Part shown: positions 9,034 through 17,794 of the stretch, in pieces
How positions within the stretch are numbered: position 1 is the first letter of the stretch
How the letters are laid out: every line of letters begins with the position of its first letter
Source of the DNA: Eubacterium sp. UBA3279
Lineage (GTDB): Bacteria > Bacillota > Clostridia > Lachnospirales > Lachnospiraceae
Assembly (NCBI GenBank): GCA_002361775.1
Contig: DETV01000084.1
Location: 1-49,756, forward strand
Direction: 5' to 3'
DNA length: 49,756 bases
Made by a program: the position numbers and the translations under genes
The notes under the pieces: generated by a model
Databases searched by the model: none
What the model was told of the DNA's origin: nothing
Seen by the model: only the letters and a program-made list of their open reading frames with translations

Positions 9034-9645
9034 ATGGAAAACAGAAGAAATTTTTATAAGAAAGAAGGATATATTCTGGCAGTGTCTTTGTGTGTGGGCT
9101 TTTTGGGGGTTATACTGATTTCCATGTTTTTTGAAAGAGAACAGCGGCTGCAGCGGGAGATAGCAGGAGAAATTCTTCGTTTTCATGTGTTGGCAAACAG
9201 TGATTCCAAAGAAGATCAGGAAGAAAAGCTGAAGGTAAGGGATGCAGTAGTAAGGAAATTACAGCCCTTACTGGAGAAATCCTCTTCCCGGGAGGAAACA
9301 GAAAAAATACTGTTGCAGCAGATGGATATGATTGAGGAGACAGCCGGTACAGTGGTAAATCCCAAAAAAGTGAAGGTTTCTTTGACGAAAGACTGGTTTC
9401 CGGAAAAAACTTATGGGGACTGCACCTTCCCTTCCGGCGAATACCGGGCGCTTCGTATAGAAATCGGAGAGGCGAGAGGACATAACTGGTGGTGCGTGTT
9501 ATATCCGGGGTTGTGTTTTACCGATACGGTACATGGTGTTGTGACGGAAGAGGGGAAGGAAAAACTGGAAGGATTGCTGGAAGAAGAGGCGTATGATTTT
9601 ATTTTGCATCCTCATAAAATAAAGGTTATATTTCGTTGGTTTTGA
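9034..9645 (+). CDS. spoIIR: stage II sporulation protein R
   Basis: SpoIIR is made in the forespore under sigma-F, exported, and triggers SpoIIGA to process pro-sigma-E in the mother cell. The 203-residue protein has one N-terminal membrane/signal segment (residues 10-30) followed by the family signature EILRFHVLANSDSKEDQ and KLKVRDAVV, and later the block CTFPSGEYRALRIEIGEARG with NWWCVLYPGLCF. Start at 9034 follows GGAGG at 9023-9027. It lies only 61 bp after the germination gene; a sigma-F promoter was looked for in that gap and not convincingly found, so read-through from the ger promoter or a promoter inside the ger gene is possible. Confidence 0.93.
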   Translation: MENRRNFYKKEGYILAVSLCVGFLGVILISMFFEREQRLQREIAGEILRFHVLANSDSKEDQEEKLKVRDAVVRKLQPLLEKSSSREETEKILLQQMDMIEETAGTVVNPKKVKVSLTKDWFPEKTYGDCTFPSGEYRALRIEIGEARGHNWWCVLYPGLCFTDTVHGVVTEEGKEKLEGLLEEEAYDFILHPHKIKVIFRWF

Positions 9646-9652
9646 CTTTCTC

Positions 9653-9681
9653 TTGAATTCTTTTTCATAAAAGGGTAAAAT
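9653..9681 (+). promoter_or_regulatory. sigma-A promoter of murI
   Basis: TTGAAT (9653-9658), 17-bp spacer, TAAAAT (9676-9681), about 100 bp before murI. A good vegetative promoter that separates murI from the sporulation genes upstream. Confidence 0.65.
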
Positions 9682-9782
9682 AGAAAAACACGGGTAATTG
9701 TGGTTGACAAAGAACGTAATTGCCGGTGGATAATCGTTGGGTTATCAAAAGCTGTAAAGCATGATGAAAGTGGAGAAGAAAA

Positions 9783-10604
9783 ATGAGAATGGATTCCAAT
9801 GCACCCATTGGGGTTTTCGACTCGGGAATCGGTGGTCTTACCGTAGCGCGGGAAATTATGAGAAACCTTCCAATGGAAAAAATCGTTTACTTTGGAGATA
9901 CAGCCCGGCTGCCTTACGGAAGTAAGTCCCAGGAAACCGTACTTCGATATTCCCGTCAGATTGTAAGATTTTTGCAGAATCAGGGAGTGAAGGCAATTGT
10001 GGTAGCCTGTAATACAGCCAGTGCGCTGGCGCTGGATACGTTAGAGAAAGAAATAGATATTCCTATTATTGGAGTGGTGAAACCGGGAGCAAAAGTGGCG
10101 GCCCGGGAGACTACAGGAAAAAAGGTGGGAGTTATTGCTACGGAAGCAACAATTCGCAGTCATTTATACCGGAAGTTGATTCAGGAGATCGATCCGGAGA
10201 TTTCTGTGGAAGGAAAAGCCTGTCCTCTTTTTGTACCTTTGGTGGAAGAAGGATGGAGAAAAGATCCGATTACAGAAATGGTTGCCCGAAGATATCTGAA
10301 AGAGCTTCAGGATAAGGAAATTGATACCTTGATTCTGGGATGTACGCATTACCCTCTGCTTCGCAATATGATTGGCAGTATTATGGGGGAAAGTGTCCGT
10401 CTGGTAAATCCGGCGTATGAAACTTCTCTTGCATTAAAGCAGTTGCTGCAGGAAAAGAATCTTTTAAATCAAGGTCACAGAGAGGAAGAATTTCCTTATC
10501 GCTTTTATGTCAGTGATGCGGCAGAGAAATTTACCAGTTTTGCAAATTCTATTCTGCCCTATGATGTGCAGATGACCAGGCAGATAAATCTTGAGGAGTA
10601 TTGA
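9783..10604 (+). CDS. murI: glutamate racemase
   Basis: Converts L- to D-glutamate for peptidoglycan. The 273-residue protein has the aspartate/glutamate racemase fold signatures: GVFDSGIGGLT and FGDTARLPYGSKS at the N-terminus, catalytic Cys76 in VVACNTASA and catalytic Cys187 in LILGCTHYPLL. Length is normal. GGAGAAG precedes the ATG at 9783; a second in-frame ATG lies two codons later. The next gene begins a few bases after the stop. Confidence 0.96.
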   Translation: MRMDSNAPIGVFDSGIGGLTVAREIMRNLPMEKIVYFGDTARLPYGSKSQETVLRYSRQIVRFLQNQGVKAIVVACNTASALALDTLEKEIDIPIIGVVKPGAKVAARETTGKKVGVIATEATIRSHLYRKLIQEIDPEISVEGKACPLFVPLVEEGWRKDPITEMVARRYLKELQDKEIDTLILGCTHYPLLRNMIGSIMGESVRLVNPAYETSLALKQLLQEKNLLNQGHREEEFPYRFYVSDAAEKFTSFANSILPYDVQMTRQINLEEY

Positions 10605-10606
10605 GA

Positions 10607-11071
10607 ATGATGACCAAAGAAGTATTGATCCATATGAAAGGTCTGCAGACACTGGAGAATATGGAAGAAAATGAAGAACCGGTGGAGATGATCACGGTGG
10701 GAGAGTATTATTTTCGAAATAATACCCATTATCTGCTGTATGAGGAAATGATGGAGGGTTTTACGGAGCCTGTCCATAATATGATTAAGATTCGTCCCGG
10801 TCTGATGGAAGTTAAGAAAAAAGGGACTGTGAATGTACATATGATTTTTGAAAGGGATAAGAAAAATCTGGCGTATTATAAAACTCCTTTCGGAACTATT
10901 GAGATGGATGTTGCCGCCACAAAAGTCACTCTGGAGGAAGCGGAAAACTGGATGGAAATCCAGGCTGATTATGCCCTGGGAATGAATGGAAATCCGGTGG
11001 CAGACTGCGCTATGCAGATTCGGATCACTCCCAGAGGAGAAAAAAGCGGAACAACTTTTTTTGAAGGGTAA
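10607..11071 (+). CDS. DUF1934 (YwiB-like) beta-barrel protein
   Basis: A 154-residue cytoplasmic protein without signal or membrane segments. It matches the YwiB/DUF1934 family, small lipocalin-like (calycin) barrels found near murI or argS in Firmicutes; typical blocks are GEYYFRNNTHYLLYEE and the C-terminal ADYALGMNGNPVADCAMQIRI. Function is not established. ATG at 10607 is 8 nt from GAGGAG (10593-10598), which lies inside the end of murI, indicating translational coupling. A strong terminator follows. Confidence 0.8.
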   Translation: MMTKEVLIHMKGLQTLENMEENEEPVEMITVGEYYFRNNTHYLLYEEMMEGFTEPVHNMIKIRPGLMEVKKKGTVNVHMIFERDKKNLAYYKTPFGTIEMDVAATKVTLEEAENWMEIQADYALGMNGNPVADCAMQIRITPRGEKSGTTFFEG

Positions 11072-11084
11072 CCTGCAAAAAGAA

Positions 11085-11122
11085 AAAAAACGGATGAAGG
11101 ATTGACCTTACATCCGTTTTTT
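11085..11122. terminator. bidirectional terminator
   Basis: A 12-bp inverted repeat AAAAAACGGATG / CATCCGTTTTTT with a 14-nt loop lies between two convergent genes and has A- and T-runs at its ends. Confidence 0.9.
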
Positions 11123-11131
11123 GAATTGTTT

Positions 11132-11590
11132 TTATTTTTTATTTTTTCCGGTTATTTTATTTTTCATCCGTTTGAAGAAGCCTACTTTTGCCGGTGGTTT
11201 TTCCAGCGCGCCGCGAACTCCGCGAACGTCTGTAATGTAAATACCGCTGACAGTTGCTTTTACTTCTTTCTTTACAGGAATCAGATCAAAAATCTTCTCA
11301 TCGGCAACAAGCACCATAATCTTGGGACCAATCTTGGCTTTGACAATGGGCAGTTTTGAACGACGCATAAGTTTTGGGGTCTGCTCAATAACCATCTGAG
11401 GTAATCCGGATTCTTTAATGGGCATACGCTTCTTATCAATGATCAGCATGGATGTGGTCTGCTTAGCAGCTTCAATCTGTGCCTGCTGTTCGTCCTGTTT
11501 TTTCTGAGCTCGCTTTCCAAGAAAATAGAGAACAACCATAACAGCGATCAGGATAACCAATATAATCAATAATACCTGCCAGACTTTCAT
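11132..11590 (-). CDS. membrane-anchored protein of unknown function
   Basis: I do not recognise a named domain. The 152-residue product begins with one membrane segment (VWQVLLIILVILIAVMVVLYFLG), then a short coiled-coil-like stretch rich in K, Q and A, then a compact beta-rich part (MLIIDKKRMPIKESGLPQ, KAKIGPKIMVLVADEKIFDLIPV) and a basic tail (FFKRMKNKITGKNKK). The soluble part probably faces the cytoplasm. The start is set by GGGAGG just upstream of ATG 11590 on the minus strand. Similar proteins appear to be common in Lachnospiraceae, so it is likely a real gene. Confidence 0.7.
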   Translation of the reverse strand: MKVWQVLLIILVILIAVMVVLYFLGKRAQKKQDEQQAQIEAAKQTTSMLIIDKKRMPIKESGLPQMVIEQTPKLMRRSKLPIVKAKIGPKIMVLVADEKIFDLIPVKKEVKATVSGIYITDVRGVRGALEKPPAKVGFFKRMKNKITGKNKK

Positions 11591-11730
11591 ACTTTTCCTC
11601 CCGTCCGTATTTTCACTATACCGTTTTATTTTAGCACTGATAAAGATAAAAGGCAATTGGATTTTTTAAGGAAACCGGGGAAAAGTGAAAGAAAAAAGAA
11701 AGATTTTATAGTAGCAATTAAATAGAGGTA

Positions 11731-11739
11731 TGTTATAAT
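11731..11739 (+). promoter_or_regulatory. extended -10 promoter
   Basis: TG-T-TATAAT (11731-11739) is a perfect -10 with the TGn extension, about 40 bp before the next gene; the -35 is weak (GTAGCA), as often with extended -10 promoters. Confidence 0.5.
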
Positions 11740-11778
11740 GGTAGGGAAATGTATAAATAACAGAGGATGGATATTTTA

Positions 11779-13257
11779 ATGAGCGAAGAAAGAAGAAATA
11801 AACTCCCGATGTCTGAGGAAGAAAGACAAAGACGAATTGAACGTCTTCGAAAAGAAAAACGAAGACAGAGAAGACGACGCGCCATGATGATGCGGGCAGC
11901 AGTGTTAGGTGTGCTGATCCTGATTTTGATCGGCTCTATTGTGCTGGTATCTTTTCAGGTGAAAAAATCCAAGGAAAAGAAGGCGCAGGAGCAGGCCCGT
12001 CAGGAAAAATTGATCCAGGAGGAAGAAGCGAAGAATCAGAAACGTAAAGATGCTGTTGCTGAGGCAGAGAAAATTGCCATGGGATATGATTATGACGGAG
12101 CGATTGAATTGCTGAAATCTCTGGAAAATTATGACAAAGATGCAGATATTATTGCACAGATTGCTAAATTAGAAGCGGAAAAATCTACTATGGTGCCAGT
12201 GGATATGACAGAAGTTACACACATTTTCTATCATTCTCTGGTGGTTGATCCGGAGCGAGGTTTTGCCGGAAACGACAGCGCTGCGGCAGGATTTAAGCAG
12301 TGGATGACAACGGTGGATGAATTTAATAAAATCACACAGGCTATGTATGATAACGGATACGTACTGGTAGATCTTCATGATCTGGTAAATCAGACCACAG
12401 ATGAAAATGGAGAAGTACATTTTACCACGAATCAGATTATGCTTCCGGAAGGGAAAAAGCCATTTGTACTTTCTCTTGACGATCTTTGCTATTATCACAG
12501 CTATGATGGAAGAGGAACAGCCACAAAGATGGTTCTGGATGAAAACGGAAAGCCAACCTGTGAATATATCCAGGCAGACGGAACTACGGTGACAGGCGCT
12601 TATGACTGCGTTCCATTATTGAATCAGTTTCTGGAGGAACATCCTGACGGAGCTTATCGCGGCGCAAGGGGAACGATTGCTCTGACTGGTTATAACGGAA
12701 TTTTAGGATACCGGACAGATATTGCATATAAGACCGGAGAGAATCTCACTGCCGATCAGAAAGCATGGCTGGATGCTCATCCGGACTTTAACTGGGAACA
12801 GGAATGTGAGGAAGCCAAGAAGGTGGCTCAGGCAGTAAAGGATACAGGTTGGAATTTTGCCAGCCATACATGGGGAAATATTCGTGTAGGAGCAAATACC
12901 GGTCTGGAAACAATTAAAACAGATACAGAAAAATGGCTTGCCTATGTGGAACCGTTGGTAGGGGATACGGACACGATCATTTTTGCCCATGGAGAAGATC
13001 TGGCAGACTGGCATGATTATTCCACAGATAATGAAAAATTTACTTACCTGAAAAGTCAGGGATTTAATTTCTTCTGTAATGTGGATTCTTCCCAGTATTT
13101 CCTGCAGATCCGTGATAATTATGTGAGACAGGGAAGACGTAATCTGGATGGTTACCGCCTGTGGAACGACGTACATGGGGAGAAGAACCGTACCAGCGAT
13201 CTGTTTGATGCCAATCAGATTCTGGATCCGGCCCGTACGGATATGCCTTCTTTGTAG
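11779..13257 (+). CDS. membrane-anchored polysaccharide deacetylase-like protein
   Basis: A 492-residue type II membrane protein: very basic cytoplasmic tail (residues 1-38), one membrane segment (about 40-58), a charged helical stalk (60-135), then an extracellular domain. It resembles divergent carbohydrate esterase 4 deacetylases: VLSLDDLCYYHSY with D234-D235 corresponds to the TFDDG motif, and NFASHTWGN (H363) to the HxxxH motif, but the second His is Asn367. The order and spacing fit the fold, so metal binding may be altered. Substrate is unknown; cell-wall glycan is a guess. The next gene is a tandem paralogue. Confidence 0.75.
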   Translation: MSEERRNKLPMSEEERQRRIERLRKEKRRQRRRRAMMMRAAVLGVLILILIGSIVLVSFQVKKSKEKKAQEQARQEKLIQEEEAKNQKRKDAVAEAEKIAMGYDYDGAIELLKSLENYDKDADIIAQIAKLEAEKSTMVPVDMTEVTHIFYHSLVVDPERGFAGNDSAAAGFKQWMTTVDEFNKITQAMYDNGYVLVDLHDLVNQTTDENGEVHFTTNQIMLPEGKKPFVLSLDDLCYYHSYDGRGTATKMVLDENGKPTCEYIQADGTTVTGAYDCVPLLNQFLEEHPDGAYRGARGTIALTGYNGILGYRTDIAYKTGENLTADQKAWLDAHPDFNWEQECEEAKKVAQAVKDTGWNFASHTWGNIRVGANTGLETIKTDTEKWLAYVEPLVGDTDTIIFAHGEDLADWHDYSTDNEKFTYLKSQGFNFFCNVDSSQYFLQIRDNYVRQGRRNLDGYRLWNDVHGEKNRTSDLFDANQILDPARTDMPSL

Positions 13258-13297
13258 AGTGGACAGACTATTTTAAATTATTCAGAGGAAAAAAACC

Positions 13298-14605
13298 ATG
13301 AGTGAAATGAAACAGCCCGATAAAAAGCAGGAAACACCGGAAGAGAGAGCAAGGAGACTGCGTAAGTTAAAAAGACGGCGGGAAGAGATGAAAAGACGCC
13401 GACGAAAAGCAATGATACTGCGGGCCGTTCTGGCAGGAACCGTGCTGGCAGTACTGGTGGGTGTAATCGCTTTGATTGCAGGTGCGGTGGACAGAAACTC
13501 AGAAAAAGATAAAAAGAAAAAAGAAAAAAAACATGAAGAAATCCAGGTGGAAATGGAATCGGTAGATATTAAAAATATTATCCATCTTTCTTTTCCCACC
13601 CTGGTAGCTGTTCCGGAAACTGCATTTTCCCAGGAGGATACCCAGGCAGCTAAGACCCTGGATCAGATGTATGTGACGGTGGATGAATTTAATGGTATTC
13701 TTCAGCAGCTTTATCAGAACGGATATGTTTTGGTGGATATGGAAGAACTTGTTGAAAAGGATGCGGCAACGGGAGAATTAAAGGCTAAAGAACTGAAAAT
13801 ACCAAAAGGGAAGAAACCCTTAGTTCTTTCTCAGCAAAATGTTAATTATGATCTGTCTCTTTCCGGCCAGGGATTTGCTTCGAAACTGATTTTGGATGGA
13901 AACGGTAAACTTGTTAATGAAAGAGTACGCCTGGATGGAAGTGTGACTACAGGAGACTTTGATGTGGTCACCTGCGTAAATACTTTCATAGAAAATCATC
14001 CGGATTTTTCTCACAATGGCGCCCGAGGTATTTTGGGACTGACCGGCTATAACGGTATTCTTGGATATCGTACTTCCGAATATTTGGGAAAAACGGAGGA
14101 AAATAAATATGCTTCCCGTTATGGTATCTTTGATACCATGCAGGAAACAGAACAGGTAAAACCTGTGATACAGGCTTTGAAGGATCAGGGATGGAAATTT
14201 GCCTGCAACGGATACGGACAGATTTCTTATCATTCCGAGTTGGCGAAGGTGGAAGAAGATATAAGTCTGTGGAAAGCGCAGGTGGAAAGTCTGGTGGGAG
14301 AAACCGATATTCTCATGTATCCTCAGGGCAGGGATATCAGTGGATGGAACGGTTACAGCCGGGAAAATGAAATATACAAATATCTGAAAGAACAGGGATT
14401 TACCTTCTTTTGCAGTCAGGATATGAGTGATTTCGGAACACAGCTTACCACAGAATATTTTCGATGTAATTATCGGAATCTGGACGGATACCGGATGTAT
14501 CAGGATTTATATCAGGGAACAGAATACTTTAAAGGGATAGTGGATTTCCAGGAAATCTATGATCAGACAAGACCTTCTGTTGCAAAAAATGAGAGTGAGC
14601 AGTAA
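13298..14605 (+). CDS. deacetylase-like paralogue without catalytic residues
   Basis: A 435-residue tandem relative of the preceding gene with the same layout: basic tail, membrane segment (about 42-62), external domain. Shared blocks include TVDEF (N)GILQQLYQNGYVLVD, LTGYNGILGYRT, and RNLDGYR near the end. At the position of the first metal motif it has LSQQN (residues 177-181) instead of LSLDD, and at the second FACNGYG instead of FASHTWG. All recognisable metal ligands are thus gone, so it is probably a pseudo-enzyme with a binding or partner role. The frame is intact, arguing for selection rather than decay. RBS GAGGAAAAAAACC precedes ATG 13298. Confidence 0.72.
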   Translation: MSEMKQPDKKQETPEERARRLRKLKRRREEMKRRRRKAMILRAVLAGTVLAVLVGVIALIAGAVDRNSEKDKKKKEKKHEEIQVEMESVDIKNIIHLSFPTLVAVPETAFSQEDTQAAKTLDQMYVTVDEFNGILQQLYQNGYVLVDMEELVEKDAATGELKAKELKIPKGKKPLVLSQQNVNYDLSLSGQGFASKLILDGNGKLVNERVRLDGSVTTGDFDVVTCVNTFIENHPDFSHNGARGILGLTGYNGILGYRTSEYLGKTEENKYASRYGIFDTMQETEQVKPVIQALKDQGWKFACNGYGQISYHSELAKVEEDISLWKAQVESLVGETDILMYPQGRDISGWNGYSRENEIYKYLKEQGFTFFCSQDMSDFGTQLTTEYFRCNYRNLDGYRMYQDLYQGTEYFKGIVDFQEIYDQTRPSVAKNESEQ

Positions 14606-14664
14606 ATGGTATTTCTGAAAAAAGTATGAAATATTGGGATTCCCTTTCTTTTTCAGGAAAAGTA

Positions 14665-14673
14665 TGGTATAAA
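14665..14673 (+). promoter_or_regulatory. extended -10 promoter of the foldase gene
   Basis: TG-G-TATAAA at 14665-14673, about 90 bp before the next gene; no good -35. Confidence 0.35.
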
Positions 14674-14765
14674 CATGATGTTGAGTTTTATGAATGACAG
14701 AAAGCGGATTGTGGATAAGGCGCTTTCCGGCATCGGAATATTGTGGAAGTGAAAATGGAGGAGTT

Positions 14766-15962
14766 ATGAAAAAAAGAGCGTGGATGCTGGCATTATTGCT
14801 GACTGTTACAGTAGCAGCAGCGGGATGTAATAAAAATGATACACAGGATAAAACGACAGAGCAGGATACAGAAGCAGTAAATGTGGAAGGAGAGGCTGAG
14901 GATCCGGAAGGTGAAGAGGATGATTCTCAGGCAGAACAGGAAGAACCGGAAGAAGAGACAAAGACCACAGCCCAACTGATGGAAGAAGTTGATGTGGAAA
15001 AATGCGTGACTTTGGGTCAGTATAAGGGAATTACTGTAGAAAAAACCATCACTCCTGTTACCGATGAAGATGTGGAAAAAGAGATTCAGACGGCTCTTGC
15101 CACATATCCGGTAGAGGTGGAGGGAAGAGCAGCCCAGGAAGGGGATACTCTTAATATTGACTATGTAGGACGAATTGATGGGGAAGAGTTTGAAGGCGGA
15201 AGCGATCAGGGAGCTGATCTGCAGTTGGGATCCGGAAGATTTATTGAAGGATTTGAAGATGGACTGGTTGGCGCTTCAAAAGGTGAAACCCGTACATTGA
15301 ATCTTACTTTCCCTCAGGATTATAATCAGGAGCTTGCAGGTAAAAGCGTAGAATTTACAGTGACAGTGAATGCTATCAAGGCGCCGTTGGAGGAGCCGAC
15401 AGACGAGTGGGTAGCTGCCAATATTGAGGGATATTATACATTGGAAGAATATAAGGCAGGAATTCGCTCTCAGCAGGAGGAAACCAATCAGCAGACTGCC
15501 GAGGAACAGCTTCGGTATGCGGCGTGGACTCAGGTGGTAGATAACTGTACTATCAATGAGTACCCGGATTCCCTGGTGGAGATGGGAAAAAATCTTTATG
15601 AACAGCAGGCGCAGATGTATGCAAGTCTTGCGGGGATGGAACTGGAGGATTATATTGCATCTTCCAATATCAGCAAGGAAGAGTACGAGGCGAATGCACT
15701 GGAGTATGGAAAAGATGTAGCTGCTCAGGCGCTGGTGAATCAGGCAATTTGTAAAGCAGAAGGATTTGCTATTGGTGATGAAGCATATCAGGAAGCTGTA
15801 AACAAGATGAGTGCAGAGTATGGAAAAACAGAAGAAGAACTGATTCAGGCATACGGGCAGGATAATGTGGAACAGAGTATTATGATGAATCGCGTAAGTA
15901 CTCTGATTCTGGATAATGCCACTGTGGTAGAAAAAACAGCCGAAGAAGAGACCGGGGAATAA
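14766..15962 (+). CDS. trigger-factor-like FKBP-type peptidyl-prolyl isomerase lipoprotein
   Basis: A 398-residue exported foldase. Residues 1-21 are a lipoprotein signal ending in AAAGC; an acidic linker rich in E, D and Q follows; then an FKBP domain (GDTLNIDYVGRIDGEEFEGG, LGSGRFIEGFEDGLVGASKG, FPQDYNQELAGKSVEFTVTV) and a helical trigger-factor-type C-terminal domain. It would be anchored outside the membrane and isomerise prolyl bonds in secreted proteins. ATG 14766 follows GGAGG at 14757-14761. It is monocistronic by its terminator. Confidence 0.88.
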   Translation: MKKRAWMLALLLTVTVAAAGCNKNDTQDKTTEQDTEAVNVEGEAEDPEGEEDDSQAEQEEPEEETKTTAQLMEEVDVEKCVTLGQYKGITVEKTITPVTDEDVEKEIQTALATYPVEVEGRAAQEGDTLNIDYVGRIDGEEFEGGSDQGADLQLGSGRFIEGFEDGLVGASKGETRTLNLTFPQDYNQELAGKSVEFTVTVNAIKAPLEEPTDEWVAANIEGYYTLEEYKAGIRSQQEETNQQTAEEQLRYAAWTQVVDNCTINEYPDSLVEMGKNLYEQQAQMYASLAGMELEDYIASSNISKEEYEANALEYGKDVAAQALVNQAICKAEGFAIGDEAYQEAVNKMSAEYGKTEEELIQAYGQDNVEQSIMMNRVSTLILDNATVVEKTAEEETGE

Positions 15963-15975
15963 ATACCTGGAAAAT

Positions 15976-16048
15976 AAAAAGAAACTGTCACATTTTCACA
16001 TTTAAGGATAAATTTCTGAATAAATGTTTCATGTGTCAGTTTCTTTTT
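15976..16048 (+). terminator. rho-independent terminator
   Basis: AAAAAGAAACTG (15976-15987) and CACAT pair with ATGTG and CAGTTTCTTTTT (16037-16048), forming a long stem with one mismatch and a T-rich end. Confidence 0.7.
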
Positions 16049-16083
16049 TTAGAGATAAATGTGGGGATTTTATAAAAATACAG

Positions 16084-16112
16084 TTGTTGCACAGGAGATT
16101 TAGAGTTACAAT
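16084..16112 (+). promoter_or_regulatory. sigma-A promoter of cysK
   Basis: TTGTTG (16084-16089), 17-bp spacer, TACAAT (16107-16112), ending 24 bp before the cysK start. Confidence 0.5.
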
Positions 16113-16136
16113 AAAGTTTAATGGAGGAATATTATT

Positions 16137-17066
16137 ATGGGAAAAATCTATGAAGGAATCAGCGGGATAATCGGAAATACTCCGTTGATGAGGATGAAAA
16201 AACTGGAAGAGCGATATCAGCTTCCTGCAACTGTTCTGGCTAAGCTGGAATATCTGAATCCTTCCGGCAGTATCAAAGACAGGGCAGCCTTTGCCATGAT
16301 CCAAGATGCGGAAGAAAAAGGGCTGTTGAAACCAGGAGCAACTATTATAGAACCTACATCGGGAAATACCGGGATAGGATTGGCGGCCATTGGGATTGCA
16401 AAAGGATATCAGGTGATTTTGACAATGCCGGATACCATGTCTCAGGAAAGAAGAAATATTTTAAAGGCGTATGGCGCTAAGATTGTTCTTACAGAGGGAT
16501 CTCAGGGAATGAAAGGAGCCATAGAAAAAGCGGAGGAACTTCAACAGGAAATTCCGGGAAGCTTTATTCCGGGACAATTTGACAATCCGGCTAATGCACA
16601 GATACACAGAAAAACTACAGGACCGGAGATCTGGAAAGATACAGATGGAACGGTAGATATTCTGGTGGCTGGTGTGGGAACAGGAGGTACACTTACAGGT
16701 ATAGGAGAATATCTGAAAGCGCAGAATCCACAGATTCAGGTGGTGGCTGTAGAACCGGAAGCCTCTCCTCTTTTATCTCGGGGGCACAGTGGAAGCCATG
16801 GAATTCAGGGAATCGGAGCCAACTTTATTCCGGAGATTTTAAATCAGGATATTTATGACGAGGTTTGCCCGGTGGGAGATATGGATGCGATTAACTGGGC
16901 GAAGGCAATCACCAAGACGGAAGGTATTCTGGTAGGTATATCTTCAGGAGCAGCCATGTGTGCCGCTGCAGAACTGGCGAAACGTCCGGAAAATGAAGGC
17001 AAAAACATTGTGGTGATTTTACCGGACAGTGGCGACAGATATTATTCTACAGCATTGTTTTTATGA
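16137..17066 (+). CDS. cysK: cysteine synthase A (O-acetylserine sulfhydrylase)
   Basis: PLP enzyme that makes L-cysteine from O-acetylserine and sulfide. The 309-residue protein shows the family start IGNTPLMRM, PLP-binding Lys47 in NPSGSIKDRAA, the substrate loop PTSGNTGIGLA, the PLP-phosphate loop GVGTGGTLTG and the C-terminal PDSGDRYYST. Length is normal. RBS GGAGG stands 8-12 nt upstream of ATG 16137. The short leader gives no room for a T-box or other recognised riboswitch. Confidence 0.95.
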   Translation: MGKIYEGISGIIGNTPLMRMKKLEERYQLPATVLAKLEYLNPSGSIKDRAAFAMIQDAEEKGLLKPGATIIEPTSGNTGIGLAAIGIAKGYQVILTMPDTMSQERRNILKAYGAKIVLTEGSQGMKGAIEKAEELQQEIPGSFIPGQFDNPANAQIHRKTTGPEIWKDTDGTVDILVAGVGTGGTLTGIGEYLKAQNPQIQVVAVEPEASPLLSRGHSGSHGIQGIGANFIPEILNQDIYDEVCPVGDMDAINWAKAITKTEGILVGISSGAAMCAAAELAKRPENEGKNIVVILPDSGDRYYSTALFL

Positions 17067-17106
17067 TGGCAGAGTCAATTTTTATAATATAGGAGGAACA
17101 GACAGT

Positions 17107-17544
17107 ATGGAATTAGCAACATTACAAAAAGATATGGTAGCAGCAATGAAAGCGAAGGATAAGGTACGCAAAGATGCGATTTCCTCTGTGATTTCAGCAG
17201 TAAAGAAGGTGGCTATTGATGAAGGATGTCGTGATGATATTCAGGCAGATCTGGTAGACCGGGTTATTTTGAAAGAGTTAAAGAGCGTAAAAGAACAGAT
17301 TGACACATGCCCTGCTGAGAGAGCAGAATTGAAAGCAGAGTATCAGGCAAGATATAATATTATCAATGAATATGCGCCAAAGCTTATGTCGGCAGATGAA
17401 GTAAAAGTTCTTCTTCAGGAAAAATTTGCAGATGTTCTGGCAACGGGAAATAAAGGCCAGATCATGAAAGCTGTCATGGGTGAGTTAAAAGGAAAAGCAG
17501 ATGGTAAAGTGATCAATCAGGTTGTTGGAGAACTTTGCAGGTAA
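17107..17544 (+). CDS. GatB/YqeY domain protein
   Basis: A 145-residue YqeY-family protein, related to the C-terminal tRNA-binding part of GatB. It has the typical start LATLQKDMVAAMKAKDKVRKDAI, the middle QADLVDRVILKELKSVKEQID and the end GQIMKAVMGELKGKADGKVINQVV. The exact function is not established; a role in tRNA-dependent amidation has been suggested for relatives. RBS AGGAGG at 17091-17096 precedes ATG 17107. It follows cysK by 40 bp and is likely cotranscribed. Confidence 0.9.
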   Translation: MELATLQKDMVAAMKAKDKVRKDAISSVISAVKKVAIDEGCRDDIQADLVDRVILKELKSVKEQIDTCPAERAELKAEYQARYNIINEYAPKLMSADEVKVLLQEKFADVLATGNKGQIMKAVMGELKGKADGKVINQVVGELCR

Positions 17545-17567
17545 ATATAATAAGGCAGATACAAAAG

Positions 17568-17620
17568 AAAACTGTTGTATTCAGGTAAGTGATCTGGGTA
17601 CAGCAGTTTTTGTGTTTTTT
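17568..17620 (+). terminator. rho-independent terminator after the YqeY-like gene
   Basis: AAAACTGTTGTA (17568-17579) pairs with TACAGCAGTTTT (17599-17610) with one G-T pair; T-rich tail follows. It separates cysK-yqeY from the Dlt-like operon. Confidence 0.7.
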
Positions 17621-17794
17621 ATGGAAATGCGGAATATATTTCATCAGCAGTTCCTGTTACATTTTGGTGGAGGGATTCAGAAAATCGTAAGAAATGTTCA
17701 GACGAATTTTAAAATTGAAAAAGAAAAAATTGTTATACTTTATAGGTAACATCAAATAATTCCAATGAAAATGGAAAAAGGGGAGTATTTTATT

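Noticed and set aside
17522..17749. Open frame of 75 residues between the YqeY-like gene and the Dlt-like operon
   Set aside because: It contains the terminator hairpin at 17568-17620 and has low-complexity, protein-unlike sequence.
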